In this document: piece by piece, positions 10,229 through 20,237 of the stretch
Numbering within the stretch: position 1 is the first letter of the stretch
Layout: each line of letters starts with the position of its first letter
Assembly: GCA_900095095.1 (NCBI GenBank)
Contig: FMBT01000334.1
Span: 62,001-126,000 of the forward strand
Direction of reading: 5' to 3'
Origin: Fragilariopsis cylindrus CCMP1102
Taxonomy: Eukaryota; Bacillariophyta; Bacillariophyceae; Bacillariales; Bacillariaceae
DNA length: 64,000 nucleotides
The notes under the pieces: model-generated
What the model was told of the DNA's origin: nothing
Seen by the model: the letters and a program-made list of their open reading frames with translations, nothing else
The model's database searches: none
Position numbers and translations under genes: made by a program

Positions 10229-11539
10229 ATGCACAGCAGCAGCAACAACAACAACGAGTACGCGTACGAGTACACGTACGAGTACGAGCAACGTATGCAT
10301 CAACATCTTTGGTCAACGGAGGGACGAACGTTCCTTTCGTTCCTCGGAAGGAAATGTGATCTCCCATCGTATGTCGAAAATAAAATTGTCGAGGAAAAGA
10401 TTTATGGCCGTATACCAGTAAGTGCATTCCTAACCAAAGTAAGAACATATATTCAAGAATTGTTCTTCAAAGAAGATGATGCTGAACTATCGGGAGAAGG
10501 GACGATGACAATCGAGGTTGAACGACAATATGAAGCAGCGATTCGATTATTTCCTGACATATTATCAGAGAAAAAGCATGGTATGTACCCTATACAATGG
10601 ATATCAATGCGTCGTGGCGAAGACGGTGAATACAATCTGAGAAGATTGTCACTCATTCCACTGGTGACAAAATTAGGGATTGAATTGCATCCATTCGATA
10701 ATCAATTGCGATTATTCAACGACTATATAGGAATGAACGTATTGCATCTTATCAGTTGTTACTATAGCGAAAACAATAATGCGAACAACGAACTTCTTGA
10801 TGATTGCTTTTTGAGTATATTGAATCAACTGAGAGACGATAATCACTTCAGAAAAGAAGATATTCGACGATATATTGGAACCATGTTTTCTTCAATCAAC
10901 TTCAGATATTTCTCGGAAAAGATACTTCGTTACTTTATTGATTGGGATCCGATATCATTGTCAATGCCGTGTCAACCGGAAGATCGGAAGGGTTTCCTAC
11001 CTATTCATTGGTCTATATCTAGAAACGATGACATGTGGCAATTCAATTTGGTATTAGAGGCTGGATTGAAATATTTCCCTGAGAAAGTCGGCTTTATCTT
11101 TTCTGAATGTACCCAACAAAAAAAGCAGAACAATGTGGTTACCATACCGTCGTTCCAGCTTGCATGTAATAAGTACGGACAAGAAAAAGTGACGAATGAA
11201 GTTGTCGATCGTCTGCTAGTGTCGGCAGTGATAGACGAATCAACTCAATTAGATGATTTGTACGTCCTATTGCATAACGATCCCACCGCTGCTTTGCTGC
11301 GACTACTACTACAACAACAACAACAACAACAACTGCAAGTAGAAAAGGAACAGACCACCGTAATGGGCACCGTCAACAGTCACATTAATCGTGATGCTAC
11401 TGATACCAACACTTTTACCTCCAAGTTGAATTCGATGATGCCATTGAATAGTCATAATCATGACATTCAACCATCCAAACGGAAGAAACGAAAACACAGC
11501 GGCGGTAGCAGCAGTGATAATCGTCGTAGAAAAAAGTAA
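10229..11539 (+). CDS. Member of a diatom-type repeat protein family (ankyrin-like, nuclear)
   Basis: 436 residues, one exon. After a Tyr/Glu low-complexity head (EYAYEYTYEYEQ), the body contains repeated helical units with P(I/L)HW or PIQW motifs: LFPDILSEKKHGMYPIQW at ~105-122 and DRKGFLPIHWSI near 255. A conserved-looking block follows, FQLACNKYGQEKVTNEVVD and LYVLLHNDPTAALLRLL. The tail has a Gln run, then a basic stretch ending KRKKRKHSGGSSSDNRRRKK, a plausible nuclear localisation signal. The gene at 30826 shares the layout, with RMNPAVIGNLL then a KKKNRKRS tail, so the two are probably paralogues of an expanded family. The (L/F)(Y/F)P..(I/A)..........PIHW pattern resembles degenerate ankyrin-like repeats. 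No biochemical function is known to me. Confidence 0.78.
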   Translation: MHSSSNNNNEYAYEYTYEYEQRMHQHLWSTEGRTFLSFLGRKCDLPSYVENKIVEEKIYGRIPVSAFLTKVRTYIQELFFKEDDAELSGEGTMTIEVERQYEAAIRLFPDILSEKKHGMYPIQWISMRRGEDGEYNLRRLSLIPLVTKLGIELHPFDNQLRLFNDYIGMNVLHLISCYYSENNNANNELLDDCFLSILNQLRDDNHFRKEDIRRYIGTMFSSINFRYFSEKILRYFIDWDPISLSMPCQPEDRKGFLPIHWSISRNDDMWQFNLVLEAGLKYFPEKVGFIFSECTQQKKQNNVVTIPSFQLACNKYGQEKVTNEVVDRLLVSAVIDESTQLDDLYVLLHNDPTAALLRLLLQQQQQQQLQVEKEQTTVMGTVNSHINRDATDTNTFTSKLNSMMPLNSHNHDIQPSKRKKRKHSGGSSSDNRRRKK

Positions 11540-11972
11540 CATCGCAACTGCAGTTCGGATGGGATCTTGTGTTGCGACTAATGCGACTATAACTGTACAA
11601 TGGTCGACGATGGATATTCTAGTAGAGATCATTACATCCGACGAAGACGTAGATATACCCATTACAATTAAAGTATCTAGTAAAGTTATAGTATCAAGTC
11701 TTCGTAGCATAAATCTATCCTATATATAGTGTTATGAATAAGACTCGATAGGAAGTTAAACAAATTGACATAAAAGATCATCGTTATTTTCAGATTTAAT
11801 ATACTAGAGATCTCCATTATTGAAATGATAAGTAGTATAATCGCTTCTATAGAAGAATCCTGTTTTTCTTTCCTCAAGATTTTCTTGTCGTTCATCAAAT
11901 ATTGAACGGCCGTGGTGAGTGAGAGAGTGATACCTCCGAGATTTGCGCTCCGTATCGTTGCCCTAGCTAGTC
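11540..11972. other. Convergent 3' intergenic region
   Basis: Sequence between the converging ends of the repeat-family gene (+) and the DNA methyltransferase (-). Frames on both strands are short and continue low-complexity text of the neighbouring exon; nothing else is seen. Confidence 0.5.
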
Positions 11973-13894
11973 CTAGTCATCTTCTCCTTCCCACTCCCAT
12001 TTCAACACCTCGTGGATTGCGCGACCCATGGCTTTAGCCATCCCCATAGGTACTCCATTCCCGATCTGTCGCTGCTTCGACTTGTCGTTCCCCGTGAGCT
12101 TCGAAACAAAATCTCGTTCCTGGCCCATAAGTAATGCATTTTCAATCAACGAATAGCGCCGGTTCTTGCAGTAATGAAGGTATGATTTGGAAGCCAAAAC
12201 TGTCGGAACAGGTTTGTTCGCGTATGTGACTAGCTCTTCATCCATAACACGACTTTCAGTTTCGGGGAAATTGTTTTCTTCGCCCATCAAAAGGTCACTG
12301 ACCGTATTGTAAGGTGTCGTCTCTCCGAACCCATCGAGCTTGTTCGGTGAGCTATGGGTTGTTTTTGGAATCACAGGTACACCTACACACGAACGTGAGG
12401 CAATAAGGTACAACCTTCTTCTTATTTGTGGATCACCGTAATCTGCCCCGCAAATTTTTCCAACTTGAACCGAATAGTTCATGTTTATAAGTCCGTATAC
12501 AATTGGTCGTAAATAACCATTGATGTGACCAGTCTCCCATAGACCGAAAACGTTTTCAAATAAAAGAATCTTTGGAGACAGCAACTCAGCCACTTTCAGA
12601 ATCCTCAAAGACTCTTCATTATTTTCAAGAGTGTTACCTCCCTTTAATCTATTCATCGTTGAAAAGCCTTGACATGGAGGAGATAGGACAACAAAGTCAC
12701 AACGACCAAGTGCTTCCTTGAAGGTTGGAACTTCTTCACACTTGCTTAGGAAGTCTTCCATCGTACAATGAAAGATAAGGTTACCATCGTTCATTTTTAG
12801 CTTCACCGACCATTCCTCGTCGATTAGCGACAACTGCGAAACGACTTCCGCATTGTGGATCTTTGCATAGCTCTGGACTGGGTCGAATACCTTTTCGACA
12901 GCAAACTTAACATTAAGATCAGATGATTCAAGGCCAACACTGAAAAGACCCGCACCACTAAAACAATCCATACCCACGGGACGTGTTTGTCTCAATCCAT
13001 GCTTCTTTGGATTCGTTGAAACATCAATAAGTGCAAAATGTAGTTTACTAGATCCCTTATCTCCTTGTTCCTTATACATCCAATCAGGCATATCCTTGAT
13101 CTCCTCAACCAGTTCTCCAAGATCTGAAAGACACTTAATCTAAAAATGGAAGGAATATTAGTGATGTTAGTATCACGATCAGCGTGGAGACAAGACAATC
13201 AAACATCGTATTCATTCATATGATATTAATAGTCAGAGAGGCAAGTACGTACTTTTAATGAATCTCCTCGCTGAACGTGAGTACCGACACAATTTGGTCG
13301 TTCCGATAACGAATCTGAAGTATTATTCAGTCCTATTCTCTCTAGACATGTTCCCTCAAATTTAATAATCTCAATACAACATGCCGAATTATTTCTGAGA
13401 AGATATTTGATTCCGAATACAACATCATCATCGTCTCGAAATGAGTAGCATTTATTTTTACTGTACTGAATACCATTGTATTCAATTGATTCTTCTTCCA
13501 AAATATCCGTATCGCAAATAATATCTTCTTCTTCCACCTCGGAATCTCCTTGGTTCTCGCTTTGATTTCTACTGCATAACGATTGATCTTTCATTTTCTC
13601 GTGGCGAAGTTTTTTACGTACACCTTGGACGTCCTGTTCCTGGAAATCAGTCATCATCCTAATAGAAGCATCGTATTTTTCCAATACATCGCTATACTTC
13701 TCTTTTGTACGTTGCGTGTTTTTCTCAACATCTGACGTCTTTAGTTCGGTACTTAATTTGACCAAAAGACGGGCTAGCATAATATTATAAGAATCTTCGG
13801 TATCTTCCTCCCCTTCTTTTTCTTCATCCTCTCCTCCATTACTGATCTCCATAGAAGCTATCCCATCATCTTCGTTGTTGTTGAGAGTCGTCAT
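11973..13894 (-). CDS. C5-cytosine DNA methyltransferase with BAH-like N-terminal region
   Basis: Two exons on the minus strand, 13894-13253 and 13139-11973, joined in phase 0 (donor GTACGT, acceptor TTTTTAG), give 602 residues. The catalytic motifs are all present: motif I DCFSGAGLFSVGLE near residue 272; motif IV SPPCQGFS with catalytic Cys near 370; motif VI ENV near 410; motif VIII QIRRR near 452; and motif X QIGNGVPMGMAKAMGRAI near the end. It should transfer methyl from SAM to cytosine C5 in nuclear DNA. The first exon is acidic, then has a compact beta-rich stretch (NGIQYSKNKCYSFRDDDDVVFGIK ..) running across the splice site that looks BAH-like; this is an inference. There is no chromodomain or SNF2 domain, so I do not place it in DNMT1, 4 or 5. 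It is head-to-head with the helicase-PDZ gene, 1173 bp apart. Confidence 0.9.
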
Positions 13895-15067
13895 CGTCTA
13901 CTGGAATCTTTGAAATGATATTAATATCGTTGACCAAAAATAAAAATTGATTGTGTTATGAATTATGAATTCAATTTGTTTTCGAAGAATTAAGTGAAAT
14001 CACTGTCGAGCTCAAACTCAATCATATTATGGTTGGTTGGTTCTCTACTGTAGTAGCTGCATCGTCTACTTGAACAATTTTAATTTCCATCACGCTCGTC
14101 CTGTTGTGTTGTGCCGTGGATACTCCTTATTGTGATGCTAAAGAAAAATTGAAAGATGAAAAATCAAGATACATCAAAAAAGCAAAGATATCGATCCCAA
14201 TTCCGATTCAATTTTCAAGGGATCTTTTGATTTTTTGACACACAAAAATTTACGTACTGTACTTCAAGTGCAGTCATTCAAAGCGCAAAAGAGATCACAC
14301 GTGACTGAATTCCTATTCAATTGAATTTTTTTTGTTTTTTTCCAAAATCTAAACTTCAGTATTGTTTATCTTCTATTGACACACACATACAAACGACAAA
14401 TGACAAAGCAACACAGAAATACAAAAAGCACATTCTTATCAAGTATTAGAGTAACACGATAGCAGACAGAACGTACACGTATCACGGGAATCGAATCGAC
14501 TTTTTTTTCACTAAAACATACTATTCCAACAGTCCGATTATTTTGAATCAAATTTTTGAGAAAAAATAGGATTGCGAATGAATGGCCCACAACACCTCAG
14601 AGAGTCAACACGATAGTAGACAAGAACGTATCACGGGAATAGATTTTTTTCACTGATACTTCTATTCAACAGTCCGATTTTGTTTCAATTCTTTGGAAAA
14701 AATATATATGATTCGATTGCATGCTAATTCATTTATTCGATGACGGTCAACGCTTATTTCGTCTATCTAATATGCGTTGCATGTGCCAGTTAGTTATTGT
14801 ATCCGCCTTGGCAGAAATAGAAGCTTCTTCTATTGAAGACACGGCACGATAAGGAATTATTCGATTGTTTTTTTTCAATCATTGCAATCGGTGAAGGATA
14901 GGATACGTTCGTTTGGAGTTTTTGCAGCTCGTCGTCATCGTCACATATAATTCTGCGAATAATTAAAGGAACTCACATTTTGAAGCAGATGCATAATACC
15001 CACTACAATTTTAATCAACAATACTATCAAATCAAAACAATACTAACGATACTATACTACAAGTACC
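13895..15067. promoter_or_regulatory. Shared upstream region of the methyltransferase and helicase-PDZ genes
   Basis: 1.17-kb AT-rich divergent intergenic region. It contains a degenerate direct repeat (14453-14570 and 14608-14700) and no supportable gene. Position between two divergent starts makes it the likely bidirectional promoter. Confidence 0.5.
14453..14700. repeat. ~155-bp degenerate tandem duplication
   Basis: Two copies share ACACGATAGcAGACA, CGTATCACGGGAAT, CGACTTTTTTTCACT-like, ATTCCAACAGTCCGATT and TTGAAAAAA blocks in the same order, offset by about 155 bp. The second copy is shorter. Confidence 0.75.
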
Positions 15068-18000
15068 ATGACTTTCGAAAGCGATCCTCTTCAACTTGGT
15101 GGTATCACAGAATGTCTTTTTTGCACGACATCATGCAAAGAAAAGCCCGACGAAAAAACTGTTGACCATTCCTTCGCCGATTGTCCTATTCTTGCGACTA
15201 ATACACGTTTAGAGGCAGGTCGTTTGATGAGGTATGTCTTTAATCGGTCTAGTGCATTTGCTTACAAGATAGCATCGAATGAGGCAGAATGTCAGCATAC
15301 GTCGAAACTTTTTGTCGAAATAATCATGACCGATATCAGGAAGAATAAAAAGATGAACTACCTCGTCAAAAATATTCAAAATATTGAGGTGGAATTTATC
15401 GTCCGGAAAACGGTGGATACGATAATGAAAAGCATTACGGGTATGGTTCCTCCGGTAGATCATATCCATGTTGCACCGACCGTAAGTCTATTTTTTTGTG
15501 GATACATATATCTAAAATCAAAATAAACATCTCGACGAGGGCGATTTCACACCATACACATACAAAATCAATGTATTAAACTCATATTGGGCCTTTTCCG
15601 TGTTTTCTATTTTCTTCTCTTTTTCCTATAGCAATCCGGAAAATCTGCTTTCAAAGCCTTGAAGATATACGTGAATATGTTCCTGAATGTTTCGGTGATT
15701 GTGGTGACAAAAGGGAAGGGGGAGAGCATCGAGTTAAGAGATAAAATTTCAAGCTTTCTTTCCGGTTCACCAGACATGACTACCGATCGGATTTTCTCTC
15801 CTTATAAAAGCAATCCTATCGATATCGACAGAGCATTTATGACACCTGATCGGGCCTGCGTGTTAATCATTCCGTGTACCTACCAAAAAATTCAATACGC
15901 TGAGGATATTTTGACGAGAAGATTACTATTGGCCACCGGCAGAGGAAGAAATTTCAGAACTGATCACGCATTGTTTCTCGACGAAGCCGATTCTACTACA
16001 AATAGATCTGAATCGAATACGGAAAGAAATGAAGTTGCATTGGAAAGCTTTATGGCATTGTTGAAACCATCCGTGACGAAAGTAACAGCCACCCCGATTC
16101 CAATCCTGCTGCCAATCTTACTCGGGGACGACGACCTCCAAGTACAACCAATTATCACTACACTCTGCAAGAAGACTGAAAATTACGTTGGAATAGAGAA
16201 CGTTGTAAACGAGGACCTCGATCGAGATTCGCTGAACGAAGGATTTTCGTTCCCGAAATTTAAACCGCAGTACGAAGTCAATGATCAAAAGGGCTGTGGA
16301 CGCTTTGCATTGTGGAGGAAATGTGTGCAGGAAAGAAGGAATAAGTTTCCCGACATCGTCAGCAGGAACAACCCAACCATTCCAAAAATGAATGATCAGT
16401 GCATCGCGTTCCTCCAGAAAGAGATTGAAAAGGAAGATAAGGATCAACTTATTTTGGTGGATACCTGCGCTTGGGTGAATGCGAAAACAAGAAACAAGGA
16501 AGGTATATTTCACCAAGCAGCTGGTACTCAAGACTACTTTTTTACCAGGGAAAATACGAAGTTCGTTGCTATTGTCGTCCACGCCGATAACATTTACTAT
16601 CGGCTTCCAGGTCACAAGTACGGGTTTAAATGCAAGAGCTTTCTTGGAGATTTGCTTGATAAGATTGATCCCAACATAACCGTGGTGATCTTCGGTTATA
16701 ATGGAATGAAACGAAGCCGGAGCTTTCGATCCGATGATCGGGTGCCTAGCTCTATGATATTGTGTCTTGGAAGAGGACAATCGAACGAAAATTGTAGACA
16801 AGCTGCCGGTCGGCTAACTTTTAAGGGCAGGAATATTCTACAACGTAATCACAAAACCAACAAAGTCCTCCTGCTGTGCCCGAAAGATGATTTCGAAATT
16901 ATTCAAAGTCATGACCCGCTTGTTAAGAAAATGATCACATTGTTAGGACGAATGGAACTATCCCCGGACGAAAGACGCTCAGAGTTTCATTCTTCAAAGC
17001 ACAATTATTTGCATAACACCGAACGAAAAACAGGAAATTATTGTATTACAGCTGGTGCTCATCAGAATGTAAACACAAGGACGTTGTTCCACCAGGCATC
17101 GAAACATTCCACAAATGATACTGTAACTGCTTGTACTATCATCGCCGCTACAGGCCCGAACACGGTACCAAATAGTGCGATTCAGTGCAATCGTTTCGCA
17201 ACAAAGGGAGCGACAGTAAATGATGATGATAATAATAGTAATAGTAATAGTAATGAAAAGCCCAATGATCCTACTGGTGAGTTTCTATTTATCCCTCGAA
17301 TGACTGCGTTATTGATACACTATCTGTGCAAGTGGAACTGACCAGCACTTCTTTCTTTCCTTGCACTTTTCTTGCATTGACTTCTTACTAATACAGAAGA
17401 AGTTTTTTGTATTTTTGCTCCTCCAGGCAAGCTGGGTCTCGGCATTATAAAACGCCCGAAGGACGGCATACCTGCTGTTGTGTGCACTGTGAAGGATTCT
17501 TCACCATTGGTTGGAAAGGTACAAGTCGAGGATAAAGTAATTGCAGTAGATGACGAGAATGTATTGACTTTGATGCATACCGACCTTTTGACGTTGCTGA
17601 ATCAAAAGAGCATGAATCAGATTCGTAAGTTGACTATTCTTCGGACTACAGCGGGTATCATCAGTCCTAACAGCATGTCATCCAATCGACATGCACAATC
17701 CGAGGAAAAAAATATGGAGGATAAAGATGGGCGAGGAATAATCGATTTCGAGGCAAAATCAATGACTGGTGTACAAATCGCGAGGACTGACAACGTCAAC
17801 ACCGCAAGATCTGACGACGAAGGACTAGGTTCAGTACGCAATGAGCCGTCTCGTCCGATTTCCGATATTGCTTCGTTGTCAACTATTTTCGATACCACTG
17901 TTTCGAACGAAACTAAGAAATCTGTTGTTCTAGGTTCAAATCTAATGATTGCTAAAAAGCGAAAATCTTCTTCGGCTCAGGACAAAATACTAGTAGCATC

Positions 18001-18229
18001 AAGCAAAAAATTAAATACGAATCGAAGGATGACCAACAATCTGATCCTCTCCTCCAAAACGATGAACGACTCGTACACGATTGCTAGATTACGAAAGCGC
18101 TCTACAACTGAGGATACAACGATTACACCACTATCAAATAAAGAATCGTGTGGTGGGAAGAATGAACAGTACGATATCATCGATTTGACTGCTGATAATA
18201 CTGAGATTGACGATGTTGCTGTTGTTTAA
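15068..18229 (+). CDS. SF2 helicase-like ATPase fused to a C-terminal PDZ domain
   Basis: Three exons, 15068-15481, 15632-17276 and 17427-18229, phases 0 and 1, give 953 residues. The start has ACCATGA context. Residues ~17-42 hold a Cys/His cluster (CLFCTTSC..H..C) that may bind zinc. The Walker A-like sequence PTQSGKS (137-143) is created across splice site 1. Motif II is DEAD at ~255, motif III TATP at ~290, and a motif VI-like RQAAGR at ~528, preceded by GYNGMKRSRSFRSDDRVPSS. This motif set fits a superfamily 2 helicase/translocase; the V-VI spacing loosely recalls Z1-type ATPases. Exon 3 opens with a PDZ-like domain at ~687-765 (KLGLGIIKRPKDGIPAVV, then DSSPLVGKVQVEDKVIAVD). The tail is basic and Ser-rich. 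ATP-dependent nucleic-acid remodelling is inferred; no known protein with this exact order comes to mind. Confidence 0.8.
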
Positions 18230-18784
18230 AAGTTGTCGGCAGGGCCTTCCGTTATTTTTTAAAAACACTACATTAGCTCCAAAAATCAATAAATGAGAAG
18301 AATTATTTTCAATTAACGAGCGTCTCAAAGTACACTTATTGATTTTGTTTTAAGGCAATATTAATATTTATTTTCAATTCATGAGCGTCTCAAAATACAC
18401 TTATTGATTTCGCAAAGATTTAATTATTTTTTTGACCGCAAACGAAAGGTCAGGGCCTATGCGATGATCTTGGGCCTCTTTTATTCAAACTCTGCCTCGT
18501 TTCGATGTACTGTACCGTACCGTATTAGCTAAGGGTGTTATCTCAAAAAAATGAAAAGGAAAAAAAATCAGGTTACAGTGTATTGTTTGACTATGCAAAA
18601 GAAAGTAAAAAAACAAGTTCTAAAAAAAAATTTATGCAGTGGAAGAGCGTGTGTTTCATTTTTATGACACATGAATTTCGTTTCTTTTTACCTTTCTCTT
18701 ACTTAACACATACAAAATTTCTATTCCTCACAATCACATTTTTTAATAATCTAATTTTATCATCATTATATCATCATTATCATC
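18230..18784. other. Intergenic region with ~62-bp direct duplication
   Basis: A direct repeat (copies 18302-18348 and 18366-18412) lies just after the helicase-PDZ stop. The remaining sequence is T-rich upstream DNA of the next gene; short frames there are not credible. Confidence 0.5.
18302..18412. repeat. Direct repeat, TTATTTTCAATT..GAGCGTCTCAAA unit
   Basis: Two copies of a ~47-bp block sharing TTATTTTCAATT, GAGCGTCTCAAA and TACACTTATTGATTT, offset by about 64 bp, with few differences. Confidence 0.8.
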
Positions 18785-19914
18785 ATGAAACTCTTCCAAG
18801 CTTTAAGTAACATCATCATAATCCAAACTTCATTATGGTACATTCCCGTCGTTCTTTGTGATAAAAGTCAGATGAATTCTGCTGCTGCAGAAGACAACAA
18901 CGACAACGGTATGGATAGAGTGTTGAAATCATCGTCAATTGATGATGACCGGTATCCATATTCGCGTAATTATGTTGTCATAATTGAACCGGATAATTTT
19001 ATTTCACTTTTTACTGGTGGTACTCTTGCAAGTTTAAATGGAATACAAGGAACATCAATTGTTGAATTTGGTAATGTATTTGATCCTGCTGATATTGAAA
19101 TTGTTAACAGATCCGATGGTTCTCAAGAAGGTGATATTGGTTTCCCATCATCCGATATGTGTAATGTTCCAGAGGGACTTATTGGTAATAATTTTGCTGG
19201 TAATCGTCAACCAAAGTTACCTATACCACCAGGTGATAAAGCCTATTTCTTTCATGGGGAATGTGTTGCATTATCGGGCACACAATCTTCCCCGGTCCTC
19301 GAAGCCATAGGCGCTGCTGTCGCCCAAGAAAAATTCGATGAGCTTGATAATACCATTGACAGTTTAGTGCAAACCTCCCATACTTGTAATCTAAACCTTT
19401 GTTTAGGTGGTGGTGGATTTGATTGTATCGCAATCTATGCTGGTACGGCATTTACTTTTAATGTTGGACAACAAGTTAGGGTTGGGATCGGAACATTTAG
19501 TGATGGAATAGTTGAAGCGGCTCCATCACTTCCACCACCATTCCCTGCAACAATTATTGGTGGAACTGGAAGGTACGTACACATGTCAATAGCATGTTAT
19601 AATGTTTACGTTTTCTAACTATAGTCCTGACCCCATCATTCATCATAATCTATTCATTTCCACTTGACTAAAATGCTATGCACCTCTTTATTTTCTCCAA
19701 CTTAAATTCCATTTCATTTCTAACTAAAAAAAGTTTTGAAGGTATTGAAGGAACCGTTGACATTGCAACCATCTGTGGAACTACCGGTTTATCCAAAGCG
19801 TTTGTGGATATTCGTAAGCTAGAAGGAGTACTTCCACTTTTAAGACTTAAGATTGGATATATTGTTCAATCTATCAAAGTCAAGTCGAACATGCCTCTAC
19901 CAGTTGCACCTTAA
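18785..19914 (+). CDS. Secreted dirigent/allene-oxide-cyclase-barrel-like protein
   Basis: Two exons, 18785-19572 and 19734-19914 (donor GTACGT, acceptor AAAAAAAG), joined in phase 2, give 322 residues. An N-terminal hydrophobic stretch (LSNIIIIQTSLWYIPVVLC) is a signal peptide. Spliced text GGTGSFEGIEGTVDIATI matches the closing GGTG.F....G strand of AOC-barrel/dirigent-like proteins, and ARVG-type strands precede it (FNVGQQVRVGIGTFSDG). Cysteines at SHTCNLNLCLGGGGFDC may pair. The fold is inferred from this motif; substrate and reaction are unknown. Without the second exon the barrel would be incomplete. Confidence 0.78.
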
Positions 19915-20237
19915 AAAAACAAAAACAAAACCATACGTTTTACATCACGAGCTTTAAACGACATAACATAATTGTACACACAGGAGAGAGAGAGAGAGAA
20001 AAGAGTGGGGATTGTTTTTAATACACAATAATAAGAACTTCGCGCAATAGTAAGAACTTTCATTTATAGAATACATTTTTTTCGGTTTTTCCATTTGAGT
20101 TCATAGTTATTAATGCGTTTTCGGTTGTGCGTGTGTTTTTTCCTCTCTTTTTAAGATCGTACCTGCACAATATCAGTCGTCATGTATGTTTGACTATAGT
20201 ATTTTTTTAATCTCAGTTTGCATTCATCATTATCTAT
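19915..20237. other. Convergent 3' intergenic region
   Basis: Contains a short GAGA run near 19984-20000. Nothing else is seen. Confidence 0.5.
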
